Shown here piece after piece: positions 17,246 through 26,501 of a DNA stretch of 64,000 nucleotides. The stretch comes from Flavobacterium aerium. GTDB taxonomy: Bacteria > Bacteroidota > Bacteroidia > Flavobacteriales > Flavobacteriaceae. The notes beneath the pieces were generated by a model. That model was given only the letters and a program-made list of their open reading frames with translations, did no database searches and was not told the DNA's origin. A program made the position numbers and the translations under genes. Each line of letters starts with the position of its first letter. Positions within the stretch are counted from its first letter, which is position 1. The DNA lies in the NCBI RefSeq assembly GCF_030766725.1, contig NZ_JARQWR010000005.1, positions 62,001 to 126,000 on the forward strand, in the 5' to 3' direction.

Positions 17246-17953
17246 ATGCTTTGGTCTGCCATTCTACTCGGTTTTTTCAGTAGCTTTCATTGTGTTGGGA
17301 TGTGTGGTCCTATCGCGGTGATGCTACCTGTAGATCATGGCAAACCTGTAAAGAAGTTTTTTCAGATTCTCTTTTATCATACGGGGCGATTTGTAGCCTA
17401 TGGAAGCATTGGACTTCTTTTTGGAAGTATTGGAAAAGGATTATATGTAGCCGGAATTCAACAAAAAATATCCATTATTATTGGAATCTTAATGATAATG
17501 GTAGTATGGATACCAGAGCGAACCTTTCAACAGTATAATTTTTCAAGACCCATTTACCGTGTGATTTCAAAAGTAAAGTCGGCCTTAGGGAAACAATTCA
17601 AAAAAAGAACATTTAAATCCCTGTTTACAATAGGATTACTCAATGGGTTTTTACCTTGTGGAATGATATACATGGCCTTGTTTGGCGCTATTGCAATGGG
17701 AAATCCATTTACAGGATCACTCTATATGATACTGTTTGGATTGGGAACACTCCCCTTATTAACGAGCGTTATTTATATCGGTAATTTTTTAGCATTACCT
17801 GTTCGAAATAAAATACAAAGAGCAATTCCGTATATCACTGTTTTGATCGGAATGCTATTTATAATACGAGGGTTGGGACTGGGTATCCCATACGTTTCAC
17901 CTTCCAACATGAATTTGATAGTGAAACAAAACCCTACGTGTATCGTGCCGTAA
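17246..17953 (+). CDS. TauE/SafE-like (UreH/DsbD-type) membrane protein of the cco operon
   Basis: This 235-residue protein with about six membrane helices starts SAILLGFFSSFHCVGMCGPIAV. The conserved Cys pair in HCVGMCGP and a second LNGFLPCGMIY motif near residue 132 mark the 'sulfite exporter TauE/SafE' family related to DsbD transmembrane and UreH proteins. In Bacteroidota this gene regularly ends cco operons and may move copper or reducing power. The precise role is not known. A strong terminator follows. Confidence 0.88.
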   Translation: MLWSAILLGFFSSFHCVGMCGPIAVMLPVDHGKPVKKFFQILFYHTGRFVAYGSIGLLFGSIGKGLYVAGIQQKISIIIGILMIMVVWIPERTFQQYNFSRPIYRVISKVKSALGKQFKKRTFKSLFTIGLLNGFLPCGMIYMALFGAIAMGNPFTGSLYMILFGLGTLPLLTSVIYIGNFLALPVRNKIQRAIPYITVLIGMLFIIRGLGLGIPYVSPSNMNLIVKQNPTCIVP

Positions 17954-18001
17954 TGTAATTAGTGGTGTTTTATTGCGGATAAAACGAGAGTTTTTTTGTG
18001 A

Positions 18002-18050
18002 AGCAGCAACAATCCCTTTGAATAAAAGGAAATTGTTGCTGCTTTTTTTA
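18002..18050 (+). terminator. Terminator of the cco operon
   Basis: AGCAGCAACAAT / ATTGTTGCTGCT (18002-18013 and 18032-18043) forms a 12-bp stem, extended inward by CCTTT/AAAGG, and is followed by T7. Confidence 0.88.
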
Positions 18051-18084
18051 GATGAATAGAAAGGTAGTATGTAATTAATAAAAA

Positions 18085-18116
18085 AGCGGTAACAATTATT
18101 GTTACCGCTTTTTTTA
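18085..18116. terminator. Second terminator, between cco operon and hemN
   Basis: AGCGGTAACAAT / ATTGTTACCGCT (18085-18096 and 18098-18109) is flanked by A and T runs. It can end hemN transcription on the minus strand and back up the previous terminator on the plus strand. Confidence 0.85.
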
Positions 18117-18126
18117 TGGAAATAAA

Positions 18127-19491
18127 TTAAATGGTCATGGAGAAAAGCTGTGTTTCTGGAGCTTTGCGCTTTAAACGAAGATCAAAAGCCATACAGATAT
18201 TACGAACAAATGGCTTTCCTTTTTCTGTGACTTCAATACTGTTTGGGTGGATACACAATAAACCATCCTTTTCCATTTCCTGTAATTGAAGCAATACTTC
18301 AGAAAGTTCAGGGAAATACTCCATATCATTCGACCAAGAAGTATGAAATTGACACATTAAATTCAATATGTGTTTGCGGATAATAAGATCCTCATCCGTT
18401 AGAATATGTCCGCGATACACTGGTAATTTTTCACTTTCAAGCACTTTATAATAAGTATCTAAATCCTTTTCATTTTGGGCAAATCCATACCAACTGTCTC
18501 CAATTGAGGAAATGCCTAATCCAATCATCAATTGAGTTTTAGAAGCACTATATCCCATGAAATTACGATGTAAATTCCCATTTTGAGCCGCCTGAAATAA
18601 TTTATCTTTTTCAAAAGCAAAATGATCCATTCCGATTTCATGGTACCCTATCTGACGCAATTTTTGTTTACCAATTTCATATAATTGACGTTTTTGATCA
18701 TCTTTCGGAACATCTTCTTCCTTAAAACCACGCTGTCCAGTGCCTTTAACCCAAGGCACATGAGCATAACTATAAAAAGCCAAACGCTCTGGGAATAGGG
18801 ATTGTGTTTTTTCAATGGTATCAATTACATCTTCTGTTTCCTGAAAAGGTAAACCAAAGATTAAATCGTGGCTGATGGAAGTATATCCAATTTCTCGTGC
18901 CCAAAGAGTCACTTTTGCCACATTTGCAAACGGTTGAATGCGATGTATAGCTTTTTGTACTCTTTCACTATAATCCTGTACTCCGAAGCTCACCCTCCTA
19001 AAACCAAGATTATATAATCTTTTCAGATGCTCATAAGTCGTATTATTCGGATGTCCTTCAAAGCTATAATCATGACTGCAAGGTTTTTCGGCCCTTTTAA
19101 AAATACCATACAATAAATCCTCCAGTTGTTCTGGGGAAAAGAAAGTAGGCGTTCCACCACCCAAATGAATTTCTTTGATAATAGGACGTTGATCGAATAA
19201 ATCACAATACAAATTCCATTCTTTAAGTAATGCCTCAATATAAGGATGAGCGACTTCATGCCGCTTGGTAATTCGTTTATGACAACCGCAAAAGGTACAA
19301 AGACTCTCGCAAAAAGGTAAATGGATATACAAACTGATTCCTTCAGATCCATTACTCTCAATAAAAGAACGTTTTAAATGATGTACATAATCATCGTAAT
19401 GAAATGCAGTTTCATTCCAATACGGAACCGTAGGATAGCTTGTATATCGTGGTCCGGGAACATTATATTTTTGAATTAAAGTAGTTTTCAT
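18127..19491 (-). CDS. hemN: Oxygen-independent coproporphyrinogen III oxidase
   Basis: The 454-residue radical-SAM enzyme decarboxylates two propionates of coproporphyrinogen III during heme synthesis without oxygen. The Fe-S/SAM motif is C61-x3-C65-x2-C68 (CESLCTFCGC), with the HemN-specific extra Cys at 70. HLGGGTPTFFSPEQL (near residue 110) is the SAM-binding glycine motif, and RYTSYPTVP at the N terminus is a HemN hallmark that separates it from HemW. It is transcribed toward the cco operon and has its own Fnr site, consistent with induction at low oxygen together with the heme-rich oxidase. Confidence 0.95.
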   Translation of the reverse strand: MKTTLIQKYNVPGPRYTSYPTVPYWNETAFHYDDYVHHLKRSFIESNGSEGISLYIHLPFCESLCTFCGCHKRITKRHEVAHPYIEALLKEWNLYCDLFDQRPIIKEIHLGGGTPTFFSPEQLEDLLYGIFKRAEKPCSHDYSFEGHPNNTTYEHLKRLYNLGFRRVSFGVQDYSERVQKAIHRIQPFANVAKVTLWAREIGYTSISHDLIFGLPFQETEDVIDTIEKTQSLFPERLAFYSYAHVPWVKGTGQRGFKEEDVPKDDQKRQLYEIGKQKLRQIGYHEIGMDHFAFEKDKLFQAAQNGNLHRNFMGYSASKTQLMIGLGISSIGDSWYGFAQNEKDLDTYYKVLESEKLPVYRGHILTDEDLIIRKHILNLMCQFHTSWSNDMEYFPELSEVLLQLQEMEKDGLLCIHPNSIEVTEKGKPFVRNICMAFDLRLKRKAPETQLFSMTI

Positions 19492-19510
19492 AATCTATGA
19501 ATTGATACGC

Positions 19511-19554
19511 CAAAAGTACTGTGACCGTTATAGAGAAAAAATGATAATTATCAT
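19511..19554 (-). promoter_or_regulatory. Fnr site and -7 element of hemN
   Basis: ATGATAATTATCAT (19541-19554) is identical to the site between fnr and ccoI. On the minus strand TACTTTTG (19518-19511) is a perfect TAnnTTTG element starting 29.5 bases from the site centre, the same spacing as at ccoI and ccoS. Confidence 0.8.
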
Positions 19555-19645
19555 AAGACATTGATTTTATGTACTAAAATCAGATAAAATAGTGTTTAAA
19601 TACAAATAGAATAGACAGCTTGAATTTTAAAAATCACAAAAAAAC

Positions 19646-19669
19646 AGTATCTTTAAAAATAGTATCTTT
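19646..19669 (+). repeat. Two direct AGTATCTTT repeats, 15-base period
   Basis: AGTATCTTT occurs at 19646-19654 and 19661-19669 with A-rich spacers, 66 bases before the SLC13 gene. Each contains TATCTTT(A/T), one mismatch from a -7 element, so they may be alternative promoter elements. Confidence 0.4.
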
Positions 19670-19734
19670 TTATATCACCCAGTTATATGAAAAATAATAA
19701 GCTTGCTTTTTGCCCTAAAACCTAAACAATATAG

Positions 19735-21507
19735 ATGGATATAAACTTAATTATTACCCTGTGCATTATAGCGGTTGGGATTGTACTTTTTGTAAAAGAT
19801 TATTTCACGATTGATACTACTTCAATATTGATTATGGCTTTGTTCATTGTTTCGAATGTATTAACTCCCGAAGAAGGATTTTCTGGTTTTAATCATCCTG
19901 CAACCATTACATTAGGCTGTATGTTTGTTGTTAGCGCAGCTGTTTTCAAGTCAGGATTACTTGACGGAGTAGGAAGCCTGATTATCCGACTTAGTAAAAT
20001 ACATTTTTCAGTAGCTTTAATCTCTATTTGTTGTATTGCGGCAATTTTTTCAGCATTCATTAACGATGCAGCGGTAGTAGCATTATTCCTACCTGTGGCG
20101 TTACAAGTTTCAAGAGAAACGAACATAAGCCCGAGTAAATTATTAATTCCGATCTCCTTTTCAGCACTATTTGGAGGAACCTGTACCCTAATTGGAACAT
20201 CAACAAATATCCTAGTGAGTAGCTATGCTGAAAAATATGGATTCGAGCCCTTTGGAATGTTTGAGTTCACATTACCAGCTGTATGTATTGCGGTGATTGG
20301 ATTGATTTATATCCTAACGATAGGACAGCTATTATTACCCAATAGGAAGGGCAATAAAGACGAATTAGTGCTCAAGGCAGAAGAATATACCTGTGAAGTT
20401 ATTATCGAAGCAGAAAGCCCTGATTTGGGCAAAAAAATAGAAACATCTGCCTTGACACAAGAATTAAAAGGAAATATAATTGCAGTGAACAGAGAAGGCA
20501 TTATTTATAACAATAATGATGGTAAGTTAGAATTACGGGAAGGAGATATTCTAAAGATGATAATGTTACCCTCACAATTAAGTGAACTTAGAAATCGAAA
20601 AGGATACAGCATACAGGGCGATAATAAAGACGATTTTGCAGCAATAGATTCAAAACGATCACTCTATGAAGTAATGGTTCCTTATAGTTCTCCTTTAGCA
20701 GGAAAAACATTAAATGACTTGAATTTTAGAAACAATTTCAATGTATTAGCCCTTCGGCAACGAGAAGATATTAAGATGGGAGCACTCTCCAATGTAGTAC
20801 TCAGAGAGGGAAACCTGATGTTAATTTCGGCAACAAAAGAAGAACTGTCCAGAATTACTGAAAAACGAATTGTAATCACAATTTCAGAATATAAAAGTAA
20901 AAGGATAAATTATAAAAAAGCAATTCCAACCTTGATTGTTGCTTTGGGAGTAATCCTTGTTGCAGCATTCAATATTACTTCGATACTCATTAGTGCAATG
21001 GTAGGAAGTCTAGTATTAGTAGCTTCTTCAATGATTAAACCGAAAGAAGCCTATGAAGCTATAGAATGGAAAGTATTGTTTATGATGGCCGGTGTATTAT
21101 CGATGGGAACGGCATTGGAAAAAACAGGAGGAGCAAAAATTGCAGCCGAATTTATACAGCAAACCTTAGGACAATATGATCCACGTATTACGCTCAGTAT
21201 TCTATTTCTGATTGCTTTTTTATCCACAAATATTCTATCCAGTAAAGCAACAGCAGCCATTTTATGCCCTATTGTAATTAGCCTATCGAATGTAATGAAT
21301 ATTAGCGAAAGACCTTTTCTAATCGCTATAATGTTTGCCTGCTCACTAACCTTTATGACACCGATGAGTTATCCAACCAATACAATGGTATATGCGCCAG
21401 GAAATTATAAATTCAATGATTATTTAAAAGTAGGAACACCCTTAAATATTATAGTATGGATTGTAGCGAGTTTCTTAATACCGCTATTTTTCCCATTTAC
21501 AAAATGA
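19735..21507 (+). CDS. SLC13 family permease with TrkA-C (RCK_C) domains
   Basis: The 590-residue inner-membrane transporter has two membrane halves (about residues 1-205 and 395-590) separated by a cytoplasmic insert with two TrkA-C-like domains (about 210-390; CEVIIEAESPDLGKKI and YEVMVPYSSPLAGKTLNDL). FINDAAVVALFLPVA and LIGTSTNILVSSYA in the first half, and AFLSTNILSSKATAAILCP and PMSYPTNTMVYAPG in the second, are the paired substrate-binding loops of the SLC13/DASS group. Substrates of such proteins include sulfate and dicarboxylates; which one applies here cannot be told. It is probably an operon with DUF202, 18 bases downstream. Confidence 0.88.
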   Translation: MDINLIITLCIIAVGIVLFVKDYFTIDTTSILIMALFIVSNVLTPEEGFSGFNHPATITLGCMFVVSAAVFKSGLLDGVGSLIIRLSKIHFSVALISICCIAAIFSAFINDAAVVALFLPVALQVSRETNISPSKLLIPISFSALFGGTCTLIGTSTNILVSSYAEKYGFEPFGMFEFTLPAVCIAVIGLIYILTIGQLLLPNRKGNKDELVLKAEEYTCEVIIEAESPDLGKKIETSALTQELKGNIIAVNREGIIYNNNDGKLELREGDILKMIMLPSQLSELRNRKGYSIQGDNKDDFAAIDSKRSLYEVMVPYSSPLAGKTLNDLNFRNNFNVLALRQREDIKMGALSNVVLREGNLMLISATKEELSRITEKRIVITISEYKSKRINYKKAIPTLIVALGVILVAAFNITSILISAMVGSLVLVASSMIKPKEAYEAIEWKVLFMMAGVLSMGTALEKTGGAKIAAEFIQQTLGQYDPRITLSILFLIAFLSTNILSSKATAAILCPIVISLSNVMNISERPFLIAIMFACSLTFMTPMSYPTNTMVYAPGNYKFNDYLKVGTPLNIIVWIVASFLIPLFFPFTK

Positions 21508-21525
21508 AATTAAAAGTCCGTAATT

Positions 21526-21882
21526 ATGAAAATTAAAAAAATCAGCATTAGCAAAGCTTTTAAAATCAACCAAGAATTCATCAATAGAGAAGAAATTATA
21601 TTGCGTGATTTTTTAGCACTAGAACGAACCCGATTAGCAAACGAACGAACCTTAATGTCCTACCTTCGGACCTCCTTGTACTTGTTATTAGGAGGCATCG
21701 GACTATTGCAATTAAGCGGATTTGAAAAAATACAATGGCTAGGACATGTCTGTCTAGTTTTATGCATTATATCCATAATTGTTGGGATTTACCGATTCAT
21801 AAAATTGAACAATCAATTGTATGAGTTTTATCAAAAAAATCAAATTCACAATGAAAATGAAACAAGAAAAGAGATGCGTTAA
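21526..21882 (+). CDS. DUF202 family membrane protein
   Basis: The 118-residue protein matches the DUF202 (YidH) family: LERTRLANERTLMSYLRTSL around residues 31-50 is the family signature, followed by two membrane helices (about 48-65 and 75-92). Function is unknown. The 3' end overlaps the left arm of the following terminator. Confidence 0.85.
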   Translation: MKIKKISISKAFKINQEFINREEIILRDFLALERTRLANERTLMSYLRTSLYLLLGGIGLLQLSGFEKIQWLGHVCLVLCIISIIVGIYRFIKLNNQLYEFYQKNQIHNENETRKEMR

Positions 21883-21898
21883 CATCTCTTTTCTTTTG
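21864..21898 (+). terminator. Terminator overlapping the DUF202 stop codon
   Basis: AAGAAAAGAGATG / CATCTCTTTTCTT (21864-21876 and 21883-21895) forms a 13-bp stem with a 6-base loop. The left arm lies inside the last codons of the DUF202 gene. Confidence 0.75.
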
Positions 21899-21914
21899 GG
21901 GGTAAAAAGGGTGA

Positions 21915-22394
21915 TTACAGCGAATCGTTTATAATGGCTAACCATTTTTTAGCCATTGTATGATCATTTTCTAATAAAACCTGCATTGAATTATCGTGTT
22001 CAAAATCATAAAAAAGTAATGAAGTTTCACGAAGTTGACGATCCTTATTTTCAAATAATAATTCAATCCTTATAATAATCTCATCATTGTACTGATCAAA
22101 TTGAGTAGTCTTACTCAATTTACATTTCGCTATTTGTTTAAGATCAATGAAAGTTGCTTCATTATTGTTTTTCAAATCAACAAACAAGATTGCTTTTTGA
22201 TTTGAGTCTATTGCCATAACCTTATGATTTACAGTTTCTAGTTGGCCAAGGCTTACCTTCTTTTCCTGATTAAATTGGTTGATGACTTTATTGATAGCCG
22301 CTTTCTTTGAATAATTTTTTTTGATTGCAAAAAATAAAGGAATAGCAAATAAGACAAGAATTACTAAACCTATAATTGTAACAGAATGATCCAT
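21915..22394 (-). CDS. Membrane-anchored protein of unknown function
   Basis: I do not recognise this 159-residue protein. It has one N-terminal membrane helix (about residues 5-23, TIIGLVILVLFAIPLFFAI) followed by a positively charged stretch (KKNYSKKAAINK), which places the rest in the cytoplasm. The body is beta-rich and hydrophilic. It has no neighbour in operon on the same strand closer than 90 bases. Confidence 0.65.
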   Translation of the reverse strand: MDHSVTIIGLVILVLFAIPLFFAIKKNYSKKAAINKVINQFNQEKKVSLGQLETVNHKVMAIDSNQKAILFVDLKNNNEATFIDLKQIAKCKLSKTTQFDQYNDEIIIRIELLFENKDRQLRETSLLFYDFEHDNSMQVLLENDHTMAKKWLAIINDSL

Positions 22395-22485
22395 TAAGTA
22401 TGTTTTTATTTTTTAATAAATAGAATGATAGCTGGCCTAATGAAATACTAGGCAGCAATTTTAAAATACGATAAACAAAAAAGAA

Positions 22486-22845
22486 TCACCAGAAAAAATG
22501 GAAAGGGAATAACAATAATGCAATCTTTTGAATATGAAATTCAGGATTTACACAATAATTTGTAATAATTGACGTAAAAGAATCTATTGACTGTATTTGA
22601 AAACAATCAAACCATTTTAAGCCATAATTTTTTAAGAAATGATGCCCATTAAAAAGATTGTATTCAATCTGGGGCTGTAAGATGGCATCATACTGAAATA
22701 AAATAAAATTCTGATAGGTAGGAACCTCAGAAGGAATACTATTTTCAAAAGAAAATTCAGAAACAGGCGAAGTCGTCTTTCCTAAGCCCAAGTAAGCAAA
22801 GAAAGAGAAAACTAATAAACAAAATATGTTCTTAATCCATTTCAT
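22486..22845 (-). CDS. Small exported protein of unknown function
   Basis: The 119-residue frame has a signal-like N terminus (MKWIKNIFCLLVFSFFAYLG) and a body rich in aromatic residues, ending in a hydrophobic stretch (IALLLFPFHFFW). I see no known domain. Composition is ordinary for this genome. It could be a real exported protein or a decayed one; the hydrophobic end argues for membrane association. Confidence 0.5.
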   Translation of the reverse strand: MKWIKNIFCLLVFSFFAYLGLGKTTSPVSEFSFENSIPSEVPTYQNFILFQYDAILQPQIEYNLFNGHHFLKNYGLKWFDCFQIQSIDSFTSIITNYCVNPEFHIQKIALLLFPFHFFW

Positions 22846-23095
22846 AATCTACAAAGATATTATTCTTTGATAAACATCAAAATGATTCAGAAGAGATTCA
22901 ATGAAAAAGCTTTAAAAATGATTTCTAAAATCCAGCTTATGGCGCCATTTTTGCTATGGAGAGGAGAGTTGTTAAATAAAACCAAAAAATGTTAAAATTT
23001 ATTTTAACAAATATGATGAAAGTCCCAAAAAGCACTTTACATTTGTATGTGTTTTTTGCATAAATAATAAAAAGAAAAACAAGATAATTAAGAAA

Positions 23096-23470
23096 ATGCT
23101 AAAGAGGTTTATACTCTTATTGATGATGGTTCTTCTGTTTTCATGCAGTAAAAATGAATCAGAGACGATACACCCGCAAATTGAATTTTTTGCGGACGGC
23201 TTTTCTTTGCTTAATAATGATGATTTTGATTATTATAATGTAAGTATTATTATTGATGGAAAACATTTTGCATATTGCAATTATCTTTCTTCTGGGATGA
23301 GAAAAGGATTTGCGTACTTTGAACTAGATAGTGTCGCAAGTTATGAGCGATTGAAAAATGCACATTATAATATTTCATTACAGGATTTTGAAAAAAATGA
23401 ATTGCGATATACGAATGAAGTAGATCAGGAAATAGCCAACAATAAAATTATCCGACGTAAAGAAGAATAG
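23096..23470 (+). CDS. Putative lipoprotein of unknown function
   Basis: The 124-residue protein starts MLKRFILLLMMVLLFSCSK, a clear lipoprotein signal with the lipidated Cys at residue 17. The mature part is short, acidic and aromatic (FADGFSLLNNDDFDYYNVSIIIDGK), with no domain I can name. It precedes another small gene by 20 bases and may be co-transcribed with it. Confidence 0.65.
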   Translation: MLKRFILLLMMVLLFSCSKNESETIHPQIEFFADGFSLLNNDDFDYYNVSIIIDGKHFAYCNYLSSGMRKGFAYFELDSVASYERLKNAHYNISLQDFEKNELRYTNEVDQEIANNKIIRRKEE

Positions 23471-23490
23471 AATCTTAAAAAGAACCGATA

Positions 23491-23739
23491 ATGAGTAAAG
23501 CAACTAAAAAACAAATTGATAAATTAACAGAATTGTATCAATCGTTAATCAACAAGGATAGTAATGAACCTTTCAAAAATGGTTTATTGACCTATTGCTC
23601 TCAGATTTTATTTGATATTGATCCTAATAGCCAATTCTATATTGATTTAAGATACCGATATAATGCAAAGAATTATCCTTCGTCTTTAGCAATCGTACAT
23701 AATGCAATTGCCTATTATACAGAATTTTCTGAAAAATAA
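23491..23739 (+). CDS. Small hypothetical protein
   Basis: This is an 82-residue, soluble, mostly helical protein (MSKATKKQIDKLTELYQSLINK) with no signal peptide, cysteine pattern or known motif beyond one Cys. Clean frame and spacing after the lipoprotein gene support it as real. No function can be given. Confidence 0.6.
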   Translation: MSKATKKQIDKLTELYQSLINKDSNEPFKNGLLTYCSQILFDIDPNSQFYIDLRYRYNAKNYPSSLAIVHNAIAYYTEFSEK

Positions 23740-24047
23740 CATAAATTTTAAGTGTTGAAATTGTAAAATTAAATTTTAATGATAGATTTTTTTACAAAAC
23801 AAAAACCAATATTTTTCAATTAAAATAAGAGTATATTCAGATTTTTAAAATGAATATACAGCTTGTAAATACTGATAACTTTAAAAATGATGCACTAAAA
23901 GTGTATTATTTCACATCACTATATTTGGTTAGAGTGTGTTTCTAACTAGATTTAATGATTTTTTATTTTGGGGATAAAGTTTATACTAATTTTATTACAA
24001 AATGGCTAATTATTTTTTAAATTAGTACACCCCAAACTAAGAATGCC
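23740..24047. other. 308-base AT-rich intergenic region with inverted repeats
   Basis: No gene is visible. GTATATTCA / TGAATATAC (23831-23839 and 23851-23859) is a perfect 9-bp inverted repeat with an 11-base loop. Nearer the next gene, TTTGGGG (23967-23973) pairs with CCCCAAA (24030-24036) and encloses CTAATT / AATTAG (24006-24011 and 24020-24025), a possible two-level leader structure ending 11 bases before the start codon. Confidence 0.5.
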
Positions 24048-24269
24048 ATGTGTAAGTATTACATTAAAACTCAGCCACTTGAGAACGGTGATTATGAAAT
24101 TCACCGCGAGGATTGTTTATTTATTCCACTTTTTTTTATGAGAAAAGAAGTAGGAGATTATTCAAATCCAAAAGAAGCTTTAGAAAAAGCTCAAGAAATG
24201 TATAAAAAAGTAAATGGATGCCAGTTCTGTACCTGCGACATTTATCATGAGAAATTGATATATCCATAA
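24048..24269 (+). CDS. Small Cys-containing hypothetical protein
   Basis: This 73-residue protein (MCKYYIKTQPLENGDYEIHRE) has cysteines at 2, about 24, 60, 63 and 65; CQFCTC near the end could bind a metal or form disulfides. There is no signal peptide. I do not recognise a named family, though short proteins of this look are widespread in flavobacteria. It is preceded by nested inverted repeats that may form a leader structure. Confidence 0.6.
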   Translation: MCKYYIKTQPLENGDYEIHREDCLFIPLFFMRKEVGDYSNPKEALEKAQEMYKKVNGCQFCTCDIYHEKLIYP

Positions 24270-24427
24270 GATAATCAGTACTTAAAGTATATAGATTTGT
24301 AATGAGTGAAGCAATTGATCTCATTACAAATTTTTTGTTTTTGTATTTCATGACTATAGAGAATCAGTTTCAAGAAAAGAAACTGTAAATTTGCCTTTAA
24401 TTGATTACTACACGCATTATAAATTCT

Positions 24428-24991
24428 ATGGCAAATCACCAGCATTTTATTATTCACAAGCCACATGGTTACATCTGTCAATTTGTACACCCAGTAAAGA
24501 AGAAAAAATTACTAGGAGAATTATATGACTTTCCAGAAGGAACAATGGCTATAGGACGGTTAGATGAAGATTCTGAAGGGTTACTTTTATTAACTACTGA
24601 CGGAATGATGAGTGAGATTGTACGCAGTAAAAAAGTTTCAAAGGAATATTATGCCCAAGTAGATGGTATGATTACTCCAGAAGCAATAGAACAATTAAAG
24701 TCAGGTGTAGAAATAGGCTTTAAAGGAATTCGATACCAAACGCTACCCTGTGAGGCATCGATATTAGTAACACCTCCTGATTTTCCAGCCCGAACTAAAA
24801 AAATACGAGATGACCGACATGGACCCACCAGTTGGATTTCATTAACCCTCAACGAAGGTAAATTTAGGCAAGTACGTAAAATGACAGCTGCAGTAGGCTT
24901 TCCTACATTACGTTTGATTAGAGTACGCGTAGGAACGGTATATTTAAACGATCTCCAATCTGGAGAAGTAGTAGAAGTGACCTCATTTTAA
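24428..24991 (+). CDS. RluE-type rRNA pseudouridine synthase
   Basis: I start at the ATG at 24428 (MANHQHFIIHKPHG) rather than a TTG nine codons upstream. The 187-residue protein is of the RsuA/RluE group: GRLDEDSEGLLLLTTDG (about 40-56) holds the catalytic Asp in RLD, KEYYAQVDG follows, and TLNEGKFRQVRKM near the C terminus is the family's last motif. It lacks the S4 RNA-binding domain, as RluE does. It isomerises a uridine in rRNA; the exact site is inferred from family only. Confidence 0.9.
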   Translation: MANHQHFIIHKPHGYICQFVHPVKKKKLLGELYDFPEGTMAIGRLDEDSEGLLLLTTDGMMSEIVRSKKVSKEYYAQVDGMITPEAIEQLKSGVEIGFKGIRYQTLPCEASILVTPPDFPARTKKIRDDRHGPTSWISLTLNEGKFRQVRKMTAAVGFPTLRLIRVRVGTVYLNDLQSGEVVEVTSF

Positions 24992-25517
24992 TCCCACCAA
25001 ATCCCTTCTGGGAGTGTTATACCTAACGATAGTAAGACATTTATGGGAGTATAAATGTATGTACAATAAAAAGGAACTAGTTTTTATTAAATTATCTTAA
25101 AACAGTATGAAAATTGTCTTATTCTGTAATTTTTAAAACTTTTACAGCCAGTAAAAAGAATATAATTGAATCAAATTTGCGAAGACAATAAAATCATTAG
25201 AGTTGATAATAAAAATAAAAAGTAAAATATGATAAAATAATTACTCAAGAAGGATTGATTTTTTTAGGGTATATCCATCAATTTAATAAGAATCCAATAT
25301 TTTTAGTTTAATGTGCTAGAAGGGGTTGAAATACTGTGTGGAATTAGTAAAAATAAAATAGGCAATGGGATGCTACTAAATGATTTAATAGTCATTCAAT
25401 AGAAGTTTATTTAACAAATACTGTGAATTGATTTTGAAATTTGTTATTTATCTTTAGTATCCCAAAACTACATATCTTGACTATATTTAAAACAGTATTA
25501 TCCAAAACCCTTTGTTT
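24992..25517. other. 526-base AT-rich intergenic region
   Basis: I find no gene in it. ACATTTAT / ATAAATGT (25037-25044 and 25051-25058, 6-base loop) is a perfect short inverted repeat without a clear T tract. The rest is low-complexity AT-rich DNA before the first AraC gene. Confidence 0.5.
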
Positions 25518-26498
25518 ATGAAAACTATAACGCACCACTATGGCGTTGAGTTGGATTGGGTTGAAACATTAGCAGAACAATTAGAAGGTAAAGTAGAAGG
25601 CAACTTTATAATTGTACCTGATCATATACATACAGGAATTCGTTATTTTTTAAATTGCGGATTAGGAATCTCTGTATTATATCTAGATGTATTATATCAT
25701 TCAGAAATTCGCCTTAGACAAGAAAATAAAACCAACGATTTTATTGGAATATATTATAATCTTACAGAAGGAGATGCTACGCTATTATCAGGATATGCTT
25801 CCAATTCTATAGGACGATGGAGTTATAATTTAGCGATAATAGATAGTTCCTTAAAGACTGATTATATTGTTAAGCCTGGAAGTACAACTTTTGCACTCTG
25901 TATTTTTATAAAAAAAGAAGTAATTAGAGATTACATTAGAATGAATCCCTCATTGCGCGAACATACAGATAAGTTGTTTGATTCAAGAGCAAATACGATT
26001 GTGAAGTTTACAAGGATGAGCAATGAAAGTTACCACTTGATGAATAATTTACGTGCGCAAACAGTAGGAGGGTCCATATTTGATCTCTACTTGAAAGGGA
26101 CGGTACAAAGCTTACTAGCGAATTATATCGAACATTTAAAGTATGAAGATATGGTGATTGATACCGTAAATGAACAAGATTTAACTGCGATAATAAGCTC
26201 TCAGGCCTATTTGATTGAAAATGTAACTGAAATTTTTCCAAGCATTGTTTTTTTGTCACAACAGGTAAACATGTCTGAATCCAAATATAAAAGCTTGTTT
26301 AAAAAAATTACAGGAATGACACCTCATGTTTTTTTTCGAAGCAATAAATTATTAAAAGCCCGCGAACTTTTGCAAGGGCGACAATTGAGTGTTACTGAGG
26401 TTTCCGATGCTTTGAATTTCACGAATAATGCCTACTTCGCTAATCAATTTAAAGAATATTTTGGAATGTCACCAAAAACATTTTTAAAACATTTATAA
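25518..26498 (+). CDS. AraC family transcriptional regulator
   Basis: I start at the ATG at 25518 (MKTITHHYGVELDW); a TTG two codons upstream is less likely. The 326-residue protein has an N-terminal domain I cannot name and a C-terminal AraC double helix-turn-helix (about 225-326: VNMSESKYKSLFKKITGMTPHVFFRSNKLLKARELL, then VSDALNFTNNAYFANQFKEYFGMSPKTFL). It is followed after 3 bases by a paralog with the same architecture, and the two are surely co-transcribed. Confidence 0.9.
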   Translation: MKTITHHYGVELDWVETLAEQLEGKVEGNFIIVPDHIHTGIRYFLNCGLGISVLYLDVLYHSEIRLRQENKTNDFIGIYYNLTEGDATLLSGYASNSIGRWSYNLAIIDSSLKTDYIVKPGSTTFALCIFIKKEVIRDYIRMNPSLREHTDKLFDSRANTIVKFTRMSNESYHLMNNLRAQTVGGSIFDLYLKGTVQSLLANYIEHLKYEDMVIDTVNEQDLTAIISSQAYLIENVTEIFPSIVFLSQQVNMSESKYKSLFKKITGMTPHVFFRSNKLLKARELLQGRQLSVTEVSDALNFTNNAYFANQFKEYFGMSPKTFLKHL

Positions 26499-26501
26499 AG
26501 A

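Noticed and set aside
22939..22948. ATGGCGCCAT palindrome
   Set aside because: It is a lone 10-base palindrome about 90 bases outside the nearest start, without a promoter or a second copy nearby.
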